Assembly: GCA_963727755.1 (NCBI GenBank)
Contig: CAVSHN010000008.1
Coordinates: 310,001 to 374,000 of the forward strand
Origin: DASYAN01 sp963727755
GTDB taxonomy: Bacteria; Chloroflexota; Ktedonobacteria; Ktedonobacterales; Ktedonobacteraceae
DNA length: 64,000 nt
Direction: 5' to 3'
Part shown: piece by piece, positions 55,113 through 63,916 of the stretch
How the letters are laid out: each line of letters opens with the position of its first letter
Numbering within the stretch: the stretch's first letter is position 1
Notes under the pieces: model-generated
Told to the model about the DNA's origin: nothing
Seen by the model: the letters and a program-made list of their open reading frames with translations, nothing else
Database searches by the model: none
Position numbers and translations under genes: made by a program

Positions 55113-56123
55113 TTGCACGACGAATCAGTACTTACAGAGGAAAAATCGGCTATCTCGAAGGCAGAGATAGCTGACACTCGACTATCTCTAACTAGAATAA
55201 GAGATCATCTACAAGCACTCTTCGTGGCAATGCGGCCACGGCAGTGGACTAAAAACCTCGCCCTTTTTGTCGGACTTGTCTTCGCACATCAACTTTTTCA
55301 TGGGACATTATATGTCAGAGCAGTACTTGCATTTATCATCTTTTGCCTCTCATCTAGCGCAATATACGTTTTTAATGATATACTTGATTTAGAGAAAGAT
55401 CGCCAGCATCCGCTAAAGCGTTTGCGTCCACTGGCCTCGGGTCGTCTGCCTGTCTCATGGGCAATCACTGGTGGAGGAGTGCTTATCCTATGTAGTAGCG
55501 CCCTAGTGCTAGCAATGTTCAGCTTCCCAGTCTCTCATGACATATACACACGTTATGGGGGAGCGAATATGCTCTTTGCCATCAGTGTAGTAGGATATGT
55601 CTCACTCATGTTCTTCTATAGTATATATCTCAAGCATATTGTTCTCATCGACGTCTTTACGATTGCAGGTGGCTTCGTGCTACGTATCCTAGCTGGAACG
55701 TTTGTGATCTCAGTCATCGTCTCACCCTGGCTTTACCTCGTTACCTGTTTCCTATCACTCTTCCTTGCATTGAGTAAACGCAGGCATGAACTAACATTTT
55801 TACAAAAACAGGCTAGCGAGCATCGACAGATACTCAAAGAATACAATCTTCAGCTATTGGATCAGATGATCACAATCGTTGTTACATGTACTCTGGTTGC
55901 TTACAGTCTTTACACATTCGAGGGCCCAACAGGTAATCAGCGCTTGATCATTACCATACCATTTGTACTCTATGGCATGTTCCGTTATCTCTATCTTGTT
56001 TATGTTCGCATGGAAGGGGGAAGTCCCGAAGAGGTCCTACTCCGTGACCGTCCTATGCTTGGGACCGTTATGGTATGTACGATCTTGATCATTGGTGTGC
56101 TTTATCTGTTGCCTCCTCAATAG
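55113..56123 (+). CDS. UbiA-family prenyltransferase (DPPR-synthase-like)
   Basis: A 336-residue membrane protein; the frame opens with TTG at 55113 after GAAGAGGG. The first conserved part is AMRPRQWTKNLALFVGLVFA, then AIYVFNDILDLEKDRQHPLK, the first Asp-rich metal motif (N-D-x-x-D-x-x-x-D), and RLRPLASGRLPVSWAI. The second Asp motif region is SIYLKHIVLIDVFTIAGGFV. The R-P-R-Q-W-x-K-N opening and K-R-x-R-P-x-A-x-G are typical of decaprenyl-phosphate phosphoribose synthases rather than MenA or UbiA proper. It would attach 5-phosphoribose to a polyprenyl phosphate for cell-envelope glycans. A glycosyltransferase for polyprenyl-phosphate sugars follows. Confidence 0.88.
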   Translation: MHDESVLTEEKSAISKAEIADTRLSLTRIRDHLQALFVAMRPRQWTKNLALFVGLVFAHQLFHGTLYVRAVLAFIIFCLSSSAIYVFNDILDLEKDRQHPLKRLRPLASGRLPVSWAITGGGVLILCSSALVLAMFSFPVSHDIYTRYGGANMLFAISVVGYVSLMFFYSIYLKHIVLIDVFTIAGGFVLRILAGTFVISVIVSPWLYLVTCFLSLFLALSKRRHELTFLQKQASEHRQILKEYNLQLLDQMITIVVTCTLVAYSLYTFEGPTGNQRLIITIPFVLYGMFRYLYLVYVRMEGGSPEEVLLRDRPMLGTVMVCTILIIGVLYLLPPQ

Positions 56124-56199
56124 GAGATTGGTCGGTTACGAAACGCATGCCTGGAAGATTCCTTTCATGGCAATGGAAATATATGGGAGAAACTGCCGT

Positions 56200-56970
56200 A
56201 TGAAGACTTTAATCATTATTCCAACATACAATGAATACGAGAATTTACCGTCCCTATTAGGCAGTATCTTCTCGTATGCTCCCCAGACCGACATCTTGAT
56301 TGTCGACGATAATTCACCTGACGGCACAGGTAAGCTTGCAGATCAACTTCACGAGGATGATGCACGTGTTCATGTGATCCATCGTGCTGGCAAAATGGGC
56401 TTAGGCACGGCTTATGTCGCTGGTTTCAAGTATGCCATCGCCAACAGCTATGATGCAGCTTTCGAGATGGATGCTGACTTCTCGCATGACCCTAAGTACT
56501 TACCCGACTTCTTGCAAGCTATTGAACACGCTGACCTAGTGATTGGTTCACGATATGTCCCCGGCGGAGCAACTCCCAACTGGTCATTGACACGTCGCTT
56601 TATCAGTGGGTGCGGGAACATCTTTGCGCGTTTTATGCTCAATATCCCGGTACATGATTGCACAGCTGGCTATCGTTGTTATAGGCGCAAGGTGCTAGAG
56701 AGCATTGACCTCGATTCTATTCAGTCGCAAGGGTATGCTTTCCAGGTAGAGCTAGCCTATCGTGTCATGAAACAGGGCTTCACCATTGTAGAGACGCCGA
56801 TTGTGTTTATGGATCGACGTGTTGGCAAATCCAAGATGTCGCGAAAAATAGTCGCAGAAGCTTTTCTCTATGTGCTACGTACTCGCTTTGGGAAACAGAC
56901 ACCCTCTAGCCCATTGATCTCCATCCAGACCGATCAATCAGATGTTGTTAGCCCAAGCGTAAGACGGTAG
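56200..56970 (+). CDS. dolichol-phosphate mannose synthase-like glycosyltransferase
   Basis: Start at ATG 56200 (MKTLIIIPTYNEYENLPSLL) after GGGAGA. The 256-residue GT2 protein has DILIVDDNSPDGTGKLADQL, AGKMGLGTAYVAGFKYA, the DxD-like EMDADFSHDPKYLPDF, IGSRYVPGGATPNWSLTRRF, and YAFQVELAYRVMKQGFTIVE, the full pattern of Dpm1-type enzymes. It makes polyprenyl-phosphate-mannose (or a similar sugar) from the NDP-sugar at the inner membrane face. No C-terminal membrane domain. Next to the UbiA enzyme, and potentially supplying the GT39-like transferase at 12443. Confidence 0.95.
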   Translation: MKTLIIIPTYNEYENLPSLLGSIFSYAPQTDILIVDDNSPDGTGKLADQLHEDDARVHVIHRAGKMGLGTAYVAGFKYAIANSYDAAFEMDADFSHDPKYLPDFLQAIEHADLVIGSRYVPGGATPNWSLTRRFISGCGNIFARFMLNIPVHDCTAGYRCYRRKVLESIDLDSIQSQGYAFQVELAYRVMKQGFTIVETPIVFMDRRVGKSKMSRKIVAEAFLYVLRTRFGKQTPSSPLISIQTDQSDVVSPSVRR

Positions 56971-57054
56971 GACTCCATCCAAGATTTAAGCCATAGTGTA
57001 CAGAGCAGAACTTCACATCTTGCCGATCTGCGCAAACAGCTAATAGCATCATTG

Positions 57055-57585
57055 CTAGCGGTAACGACGAAAAGACTTCTTTTTACGTGTATCTCGAGAA
57101 GGCTCAAGATCATCATCAGGCTTATACGAGGGATCAATACCATAGACACGGCGCATCATCTGTCGATGTTGTGAGCGTATAGCAACATCGCGAGGGACAG
57201 CATCAAGCCGTGAGACAAGCTGACGAGTAGTCAGGGATGTACCACCGTGTTCCACAATACCCTGTTTCACCTCTTCATCATCGCTATATAAGATCACCTC
57301 GCGCCCAGCTTCCCGTGCCTCGGCAGCTAGTCGTACAATCACGCGATCAGCAGTCTGACCATAGCACGAAAAAATGATGCGGATATGCTCATCATAGTCC
57401 ACCTGCTCCCTCGTACCATTGCCATCAAAAACCACAATCACTCTATAAGGAGTATTGCGATAACGATTTTTCAATTGCCGGATCAAGGTATCGCGAGCCA
57501 GTGCCAGATTTTTGATCTCCAGGCTCTGGAACATGATGTTTTTCTTAATAACATTATAACCATCAACCAGAATATCACATGTCAT
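57055..57585 (-). CDS. NYN-domain (YacP/Rae1-like) ribonuclease
   Basis: A 176-residue protein with CDILVDGYNVIKKNIMF, the PIN-like N-Y-N opening with catalytic Asp, then YRVIVVFDGNGTREQ, IRIIFSCYGQTADRVIVRLA and VILYSDDEEVKQGIVEHGGT. This is the YacP family; B. subtilis Rae1/YacP cleaves mRNA at the ribosome. The C-terminus is basic (DTRKKKSFRRYR). It is convergent to the glycosyltransferase gene and divergent from the tRNA gene. Confidence 0.9.
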   Translation of the reverse strand: MTCDILVDGYNVIKKNIMFQSLEIKNLALARDTLIRQLKNRYRNTPYRVIVVFDGNGTREQVDYDEHIRIIFSCYGQTADRVIVRLAAEAREAGREVILYSDDEEVKQGIVEHGGTSLTTRQLVSRLDAVPRDVAIRSQHRQMMRRVYGIDPSYKPDDDLEPSRDTRKKKSFRRYR

Positions 57586-57772
57586 AACAGCCTCACCATA
57601 GGTCTACAAGTGCAGCAAGACCCATCCATCTGCTCATTGACCTCCAAAGTAATCTATTCCTATTTTACCTCACTGCGACCAATATAGCCGTCATCAAAGG
57701 TACTTAATCCTACCAAAAGGCAAACCTCTTGCGAGCAAATGCCAAATTGGCCAAAATTGGCCTGCAAAGGGG

Positions 57773-57801
57773 TTGACAGGCTGAGGCTGATCTGGTATCA
57801 T
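57773..57801 (+). promoter_or_regulatory. tRNA-Asp promoter
   Basis: TTGACA (57773-57778), exactly 17 bases, TATCAT (57796-57801), ending 38 bases before the tRNA. Confidence 0.75.
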
Positions 57802-57839
57802 TCTATTCTGTGAGCAGTGCTTACGAAGCTAGCTTACAA

Positions 57840-57913
57840 GGAGCCGTGGTGTAGTGGTCTAACATGTCTGCCTGTCACGCAGAAGATCGCGGGTTCGAAT
57901 CCCGTCGGTTCCG
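57840..57913 (+). tRNA. tRNA-Asp (GUC)
   Basis: A full cloverleaf: acceptor GGAGCCG with CGGTTCC and discriminator G; D-arm GTGTAGTGGTCTAAC; anticodon arm CTGCCTGTCACGCAG with anticodon GTC; T-arm GCGGGTTCGAATCCCGT. G73 and GTC fit aspartate. The CCA is not encoded. The last 13 bases plus one recur 3 kb downstream. Confidence 0.97.
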
Positions 57914-57943
57914 CCGAAACTCCCCCAGTGTGACACACGGGAC

Positions 57944-57974
57944 ATACCGACACTTGTAAGTGTCGGTATTTTTT
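57944..57974. terminator. intrinsic terminator after tRNA-Asp
   Basis: ATACCGACAC (57944-57953) and GTGTCGGTAT (57960-57969) form a perfect 10-bp stem, extendable inward, followed by a T run to 57974. It ends the tRNA transcript; on the minus strand it lies at the 3' end of the HTH-array gene. Confidence 0.88.
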
Positions 57975-58668
57975 ATGCTTGTTTATGCCGTTTGACTAAT
58001 TGCCGCAGAGATTCGGGGTTAATCCCGAATCTCCGAGCAGTCTCTCTCAACGAGGCACCTTCCTCCAACAGGAGAAAAGCATCCTCCCTTTGCTCGGGTG
58101 TCAATTTCTGGCTTTGTTGTAGTGTAATACCTTCCTGCTGCGTTAATCTGTGGATCGTCCCTCTAGAGGTCCCTAAAATGTCTGCAACCTTGCGCAAAGA
58201 CATTCCTGGTTCTTGCAGCAATCTGATAGCCTCTTCCCGTTGGGCAGGTGTCAACGTTGGATCAGGTTGTACTTCAATTCCCTCCTCCTGCGCTAATCGG
58301 CGAATTGTTTCCTTGGATGTTCCTAAAATGCTGACAACTCTGCGTAAAGACATTCCAGGCTCGTGCAGCAATCTGATAGCCTCTTCCCGTTGGGCAGGTG
58401 ACAAGCTTGGATGGGCAGGAGGCGGTACATGCCTTCGTGTTAAATCCAGCTTCGGCGGCCAATACTCAGAACATAACCACAACCCTCTGTCATGCTGCTC
58501 CCATTTACCCGTTTTTTCTAGCCCTAATGTTAAGACTGGCAACATACTGGATCGAGGAATAAGCCCCACGATTATTTGACGCTCTAGATCTGTTGAACGA
58601 CAATTGTTTTTGCCGATGCGGTCAATTATCCAATAGCAAAAAAGCCCTGCATTTTTTTGCTGAAACAA
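57973..58668 (-). CDS. protein with three tandem Hin/resolvase-type HTH units
   Basis: A 231-residue protein. After a ~85-residue N-terminal part (FCYWIIDRIGKNNC, LWLCSEYWPPKLDLTRR), three ~49-residue repeats follow: LSPAQREEAIRLLHEPGMSL, LTPAQREEAIRLLQEPGMSL and LTPEQREDAFLLLEEGASLR, each continuing to an HTH such as RKVADILGTSRGTIHRL. This is the Hin-recombinase HTH module. No recombinase catalytic domain is visible, so it is more likely a DNA-binding protein than an invertase. Located directly downstream of tRNA-Asp, at the left of the proposed insertion. Confidence 0.75.
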   Translation of the reverse strand: MFQQKNAGLFCYWIIDRIGKNNCRSTDLERQIIVGLIPRSSMLPVLTLGLEKTGKWEQHDRGLWLCSEYWPPKLDLTRRHVPPPAHPSLSPAQREEAIRLLHEPGMSLRRVVSILGTSKETIRRLAQEEGIEVQPDPTLTPAQREEAIRLLQEPGMSLRKVADILGTSRGTIHRLTQQEGITLQQSQKLTPEQREDAFLLLEEGASLRETARRFGINPESLRQLVKRHKQA

Positions 58669-58786
58669 TGGCGCAAAAATTCCAGATCATGCAAGTGAAG
58701 CCGCGTCAAGAGAGCGTGCGACCTTGACGCGGGTGAGCGGCATGATACTGCACTTCGCTTCCCAAAGGGAAATGTGCAAAGTCGAG

Positions 58787-60617
58787 CTAACGCCCTAAGA
58801 TCTGGATTTCCGTAGACTGCAAGTCCACAGGGAGAGTCCGTGCTGGTCCCGAAGTCAGGGAGCCATCAATCTCGTAAATCGTGACACTGCCTCTTGGCTT
58901 GTCGACCACCACACCCGGTGCCCTGGAACTTCCTGTCCCTGTTTTGTTGCTATAGAGAACCTTATATGAGCTTCCCTGGAGGTTGAGCTCATGATCGACG
59001 ATCACTTCGCCTTGAAATCCCTGCACCGTGCTCGTGTTCGCGACCACGACCACTTCTTGATCGTTCAAAATTCGTGAGAATGCCAGGACCCCTGATGGGA
59101 AGGAGGAGACGCCGAAGTCTGTGCGGTTTCCGGAGACTTGACGAAAGTATTGCCTTCCGTAGCGAAGTGCTGGCTGTTCGGCACGAACCTTGGCGATCTG
59201 CTGGACGGCAAGATAGAGCGGGTGGGTTATATCAAAGCCGTTTGGACGACCCCACAGGGCCTCGCGGACCATCGAGTCGTCCGAATGTGCTAGGTCTTTG
59301 TGGCCTTTGAGTCCCAGCTCTGTACCATAATAAAGGCAGGGGATTCCCTGGAGCGAGTAGAGGCAGCCGAGTCCCAGCGCGATTTGATCAACAAGCTGCG
59401 TATCGCCAGTGAAGCCAAACCGCTGGCCTTGATCGTGGTTGTCCAGAAAGGTTACGAAGAATTTGCCAGCCTCGCCATGGGACGTGATGATGTCCTTTTC
59501 CACCCGTTTCCGATTTTCAAACACGTTGGCCACGTCGAAAGGTGTTCCTGAAAGCCCCTTCAGCACATTAGGAAGCTTGAAAAATAGAGGATAATCGAGT
59601 GCGGCGTCCACCCCGACTAGTCCGTCGATGGCCGATGTGTTGCGCCCGATGAACTGTGCGATTGCATTCTCGTCGTCGTAGACCTCGCCGAAAGTAAAGA
59701 AGTTCTTTTTCCCGGCACTCAGCGCGAACTCACGCATGGCATTGCCGAAGGTCCGCTCGAAAGTCGGATGAGATGAACTTCAGGGTATCGATGCGGTATC
59801 CGTCTACATCAAACTTGGCAATGATATACTGATAAGCGCGGATCAGGATATTGCGGACGGGCCGAAGGCCATTGTCTACAACGTCGGTCGCGATTCCCTT
59901 GAGTGAGTTGAAGTCTCCGAAGGGATGGAATCCGTGACTGAAGGCATTACCTCGCAGGGTGAACCAGGGGTTACGGCGAAGTTCATCAGGGAAGACAGCG
60001 GCATCGAGCGGAGGACTCGTTGGTGCATCGCTCCAGAGAGGGTTGCCACGTCCATCTTCGGCACGCCAACGAATGGGCAAGACATTATCACTCCAGTCGA
60101 TCTCATCAAATGTCTTGGTTGTGCCCCCCTCTGTGATAGCATATTCAAACACATTTCCGGCATGATGGAGAACGATATCGAAGATGACGTAGATTCCCAG
60201 TGCATGCGCATCATCCACCAGTTGGCGCAGCTCGCTCTCGGCTCTTTCGGGGCTGGAGGCGAAACGCGGCTCGATGGACAGGAAGTTCTGGATACCGTAA
60301 CCATGATAGGCGTTGTGGTCAAATTGGGGGTTCTTTAGTACGGGTGATAGCCAGATGGCCCCAACCCCCAGCTGTTGAAGGTACTTTAGCTTGTTCCTCA
60401 CCCCGTTGAACGTGCCGCCCTGAAACTTGTTGAACTCGGCGTCATAGGGTAGATTATGAGGAGGCGCATTTGAATTGTTGAAGCGGTCCAGCATGAGGAA
60501 ATAAATCCACTGGTCCCGCCAATCCTCCGGAGAGGGAAAGAGCGTCCTCCTCGGCCGACCTTCGCGAGCTTGATCAAGAACGGCTTGAACCTCAGGGTCG
60601 TTGATCGAAGTGGGCAT
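58787..60617 (-). pseudogene. alpha-amylase family (GH13) enzyme, one frameshift
   Basis: Two frames join when one base is removed from AAA at 59760-59762 (restoring SSDFERTFGNAMREFALSAG); restored length about 610 residues. GH13 regions: YVIFDIVLHHAGNVF (region I), DGYRIDTLKFI with the nucleophile Asp (II), FFTFGEVYDD with the acid/base Glu (III), and VTFLDNHDQG (IV). The N-terminus DQWIYFLMLDRFNNSNAPPH and the barrel FQGGTFNGVRNKLKYL are typical. There is no signal peptide, so it is cytosolic as read. The C-terminal beta domain is present. The gene is visibly GC-richer than its neighbours, consistent with acquisition. Confidence 0.92.
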
Positions 60618-61504
60618 CTTACTTAAGCTACCTTTCTGTATACTAGACAGTTAACATTCATTGCTACACTATTGCGTTTCTGCAAAATCTTTCTTCTATT
60701 AGCAACAAGTGAACCTTACCTAAAGGTCTCATTCATTATAATCTGATTCCCAAATTCACTTAAATCGGCCACTCCACAGCAGAAATACCATGTGGCAGTT
60801 TCGGTGGGCTTGACCGCTCTTTTACAATGAGTGGTGGATGACTCAGAGAGGCTTGCAGTTGCGCAAGAACGTGTTGGAGCTTGAGATACAGCTTCCCAGA
60901 GGGAGCAAGAAAGAGCGTTAACGTTGGCGAGAGAGTAACCGACACCCGTCGGTTCCGCGAACATAATCCTAGCTAGAGATATAGTCTAGAAGCATTTTTG
61001 TATGACTTCTCCCCGTCCAGAAATGACCAAACTGAGGCACTCACGGAATAGATGACACTCTCGACAGGCCTCCATCACTGAGATATAATCATGGAGAGCA
61101 AATACCACATCCACGCAATTTGGGAAAACAGTAAAGTGCGCTCTTGTCGAAATGCTGCTGTCAGCACGGATGTCCCGGCCGACGCCCAGGCTACTGCCGA
61201 GAATTTCAAACAACAAATTATCGAGGGTACTCTGACTCTACCCGCAAACATCCCCTAATCCTTCTTCATCGTTCCCGAAGCCGTCATATGGGAACTGTTG
61301 ATTGGCTTTCTTCTTGGCTATGCTACAGATCTGATAGGAGGTGAATTTGCAATACACGCTTGCAATTGTTCAAGGACCCGTTGCAGCTTCACATAGAGCT
61401 TGAAGAATTGCTAAATGTGGATTAGTTGACCGAAAATTCATTGCAATCGTGCGAAAAACTGTGTATACTGTTGTTACAATATAAGCGGAAGGAATAGTTT
61501 TTTC
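60618..61504. other. 887-bp non-coding region with gene debris
   Basis: Two related coding scraps on the minus strand, KLYLKLQHVLAQLQASLSH (60835-60895) and KLYVKLQRVLEQLQACIA (61346-61405), show that pieces of one gene family lie here twice. The tRNA-like 14-mer at 60945 falls between them. Nothing intact is present. Confidence 0.5.
60945..60958 (+). other. attR-like copy of the tRNA-Asp 3' end
   Basis: CCCGTCGGTTCCGC is identical to 57901-57914, the 3' end of tRNA-Asp plus one base. A chance 14-base match to this exact site is unlikely in a window of this size. Duplicated tRNA 3' ends are the usual trace of integrase-mediated insertion. No integrase is found in between. Confidence 0.5.
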
Positions 61505-62121
61505 ATGAAAGAGATAGATTTATTAAACTGGAATAGAAGAGAAATCTTCTATATGTATAACAATGCTTTTGAATCTGCATTTTATTCAATTTCTTGCAAT
61601 ATAGACATTACAAACATTTTTAAATTTGCCAAAAAGAACAACCTGTCGATATTCAAAACATTGCTGTATGTAATAGTTAGAAGTGTGAATAGCGTTCAGA
61701 AGTTAAATTATAGGATAAATGGTAATAAGGTATTTTAATTGAGTTATTCACATCCTAAATTTACGCATTTATCGAGCGATGGAGCATTCACTTTTTGCAT
61801 CGTTGATTTTAACGAAGATTTTCAAAAATTTTATGTTGACACTGAGAAAGAAATGAAAAAGAGAGAAATTGAGCCACTAAGGACACTTGATTATAATAGA
61901 GGTGATTTAATAAACATTACATGTATTCCGTGGGTTTCTTTTAGCCACGTTAACTTCTCATATTATAATAGTCCCAATGGGACTCCACATATTATAGTGA
62001 ATTCGATAAAGTGAAGCTTCCACTGACTTTGCACGTAAATCATGCATTAGTAGATGGCTATCATGTTGGGCTATTTTTTAACGGCATGGAAAGCCTGGCA
62101 AACTTATTGATCGAAAACTAA
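61505..62121 (+). pseudogene. chloramphenicol acetyltransferase-like gene, broken
   Basis: The sequence follows type A CAT enzymes from end to end: MKEIDLLNWNRREIFYMYNN, ISCNIDITNIFKFAKKNNLS, NITCIPWVSFSHVNFSYYNS and LTLHVNHALVDGYHVGLFFN with the catalytic His. CAT acetylates chloramphenicol; distant relatives may have other acceptors. It is interrupted by an in-frame TAA at 61736-61738 (where GAA would fit) and by a frameshift near 62000 (PHIIVEFDKVKL). The stretch is strongly AT-rich compared with the rest of the window, which fits a recent origin in a low-GC donor. As read it cannot make active enzyme. Confidence 0.85.
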
Positions 62122-62395
62122 AGGAGTTATTTGTAACTAGACAAACAATACCATCTCGTCCTTGTAAACGATCAGTTGCCCAGCGAAAGAATTTCACATA
62201 AGCATCATAAATTTTATTGGTATTAGTAGCTTTTGAACTCTTGCCATAAGTTTCACGAATATCTTTGTCAATTACTGAATAGCTACGATTTTTATTATTA
62301 TCATTTTCGTTTAGCTGCCCCACATTATACGGCGGATTCCCAATCACCACCATAATCTCAGCATCCTTCTCACGCTGCACCAATTCGCTAGAGAG
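62120..62395 (-). pseudogene. fragment of an N6-adenine methylase/restriction enzyme
   Basis: The minus strand encodes VVIGNPPYNVGQLNEND, then KATNTNKIYDAYVKFFRWAT and GRDGIVCLVTNNSF. N-P-P-Y is the catalytic motif of N6-adenine methylases, and the spacing to the K-I-Y-D-A-Y and V-x-L-V-T-N-N-S-F segments is that of type I/ISP or IIG restriction-modification proteins. Only about 90 residues survive; both ends run into unrelated sequence, and its 3' end touches the CAT gene's stop. Confidence 0.75.
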
Positions 62396-62459
62396 CGTAG
62401 AAATTATTGCTATGCTATGATCTGTACGACTATGCCCGTGGTGGGGAGATACCAACCAG

Positions 62460-62621
62460 ATGTTGCAGGACGGTGTTGATCTGCGCAACGATTGGGTTAT
62501 ACCGTATCTACTGGCAAATTGCGCATTGTGCGGTGCCTGCTTGGATCTGGGCAAGGAGACGCTAGCTTTCGATGAGTATGAAGGGGCGATGTATTGCAAA
62601 GGGCACAGTTCGGTGGATTGA
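62460..62621 (+). pseudogene. short C-terminal protein fragment with CxxC
   Basis: A 53-codon frame reading MLQDGVDLRNDWVIPYLLAN, CALCGACLDLGKETLAFDEY and AMYCKGHSSVD. It looks like natural protein sequence (a Cys pair with a third Cys) but has no ribosome site and begins in non-homologous sequence. I cannot name its source. Confidence 0.3.
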
Positions 62622-62807
62622 AGCTTTAATTGCCAAGTTGTCTCTTAGTTGTCTAGACAACGACCTTGGCAAAGCTTTTTATAGAGTGTAAATTTAACGA
62701 CAAACCAAGAGCATAGTGATGGCTCATTAAAGCTTTTTGAGTACCACAGGATTTTTGAGAACTGAGCGCTTTGATCAATTGATGAAGTATAGAAAGGGAA
62801 AAAGTCA

Positions 62808-63778
62808 ATGTTCAGCAAAGAATTCTTAGATAAAGCATACGCGTCTAAAGAAAAAGGATATAGCGGTAAGAAAGGTCAAGTAGCGTCTGATAAGCCTAAA
62901 CCACTAGATGTGGTAAGAGATGCTGCTAGGGAACCTGAAGTAAAGCCATCCCAAGATAAAGCTCAGCAAAGTGATGCAGGGAGTTCATCAGACGCGAACA
63001 ATAACGCCGAGATACCAGAGAATTTTAAACACATTGGTGAACACACCGAATTAGCCAAGGCCAAAGTTATCCTACTCGGGGAATACCATATATCTCAACA
63101 TAACAAAGATATTGTTGACTTTATTAATACTCATGCAGAAGATGGTGATATCGTTTTGGTTGAAGGGTGGCAGGCAGGTAAAGAAATGAGCCAATATATG
63201 TATGCACAGCTGAAAGCGCTTCGTGTAGGAGATTTGGCTGTAGATGAAAAGGCGCGGGCAGAGAAAGAAAACAGACAGGAAGAGGCATTTTGGGAATGGA
63301 CCGAGCAAGGTATAGTTAAGCCATTCAAGAAAGACGTAAAAATCTATGGATGGGATGATGTGGAAGCAAATGACGAGACGCTTAGCGTTGTAAAAAAAAT
63401 GGAAGAATTAGCAATAAAGTTTTTAATTCCAGAAAATGTCAAATTATGGAAAGGAAAGCAACTAGATCAGGAACTTGATGAATTGTCTGCTACAAGAGAA
63501 GAAAGAATGTTAGAAACTATTAATCAAATGAGAAACGAATTCCCTGATAAGAAAGTTTTTGTTATTGCAGGAAAAAGCCATTTTACAGAAATTCTGAAAC
63601 TATCACACCCCAGAATTTAGGAAAACAACCATATATTGCATTAACGCCAAAATATGAGATATCACAAGAAGAAGTGGAAGATTTCAAAAGAAGGCAAAAA
63701 AAGCATTTGGTAGCGCTGGTTAATCTATCAATGATGGATAATGTAAGAGCAATATCTCGTATATTACTGTACTTATAG
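62808..63778 (+). pseudogene. Tiki/ChaN-like superfamily protein, late frameshift
   Basis: From ATG 62808 the protein has a ~70-residue disordered, charged N-terminus and then KVILLGEYHISQHNKDIVDF, DGDIVLVEGWQAGKEMSQ and FPDKKVFVIAGKSHFTEIL. The G-E-x-H near residue 91 and the G-K-S-H at the end are the metal-site motifs of the ChaN/EreA/TraB/Tiki superfamily, which includes proteases, esterases and haem-binding proteins. The frame stops at 63620; shifting by one base at about 63590-63605 extends it with TPQNLGKQPYIALTPKYEIS and RRQKKHLVALVNLSMMDNV to 63778, about 323 residues. No signal peptide. Role unknown. Confidence 0.65.
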
Positions 63779-63785
63779 AGCACAA

Positions 63786-63916
63786 AGTATGAGCATCGCC
63801 AGCAATGTGAAGAGTGCAGGGAGTATGGTTTTGAACAAGGCTGCGAGCAGGGGAAAGCATTGCAAGCAGAGAGGACGAAGTGGGCTGTGCTAATGTGGTC
63901 CTACCAAAAAATCTAA
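63786..63916 (+). pseudogene. possible coding fragment at right edge
   Basis: An open stretch without a start codon reads YEHRQQCEECREYGFEQGCE then QGKALQAERTKWAVLMWSYQ and ends at TAA 63914-63916. Its composition looks protein-like, but no homology can be stated. The final 84 bases of the window show nothing recognisable. Confidence 0.25.

Noticed and set aside
60945..60958. A second tRNA-Asp gene
   Set aside because: Only the 3' end is present; there is no D-arm or anticodon arm upstream.
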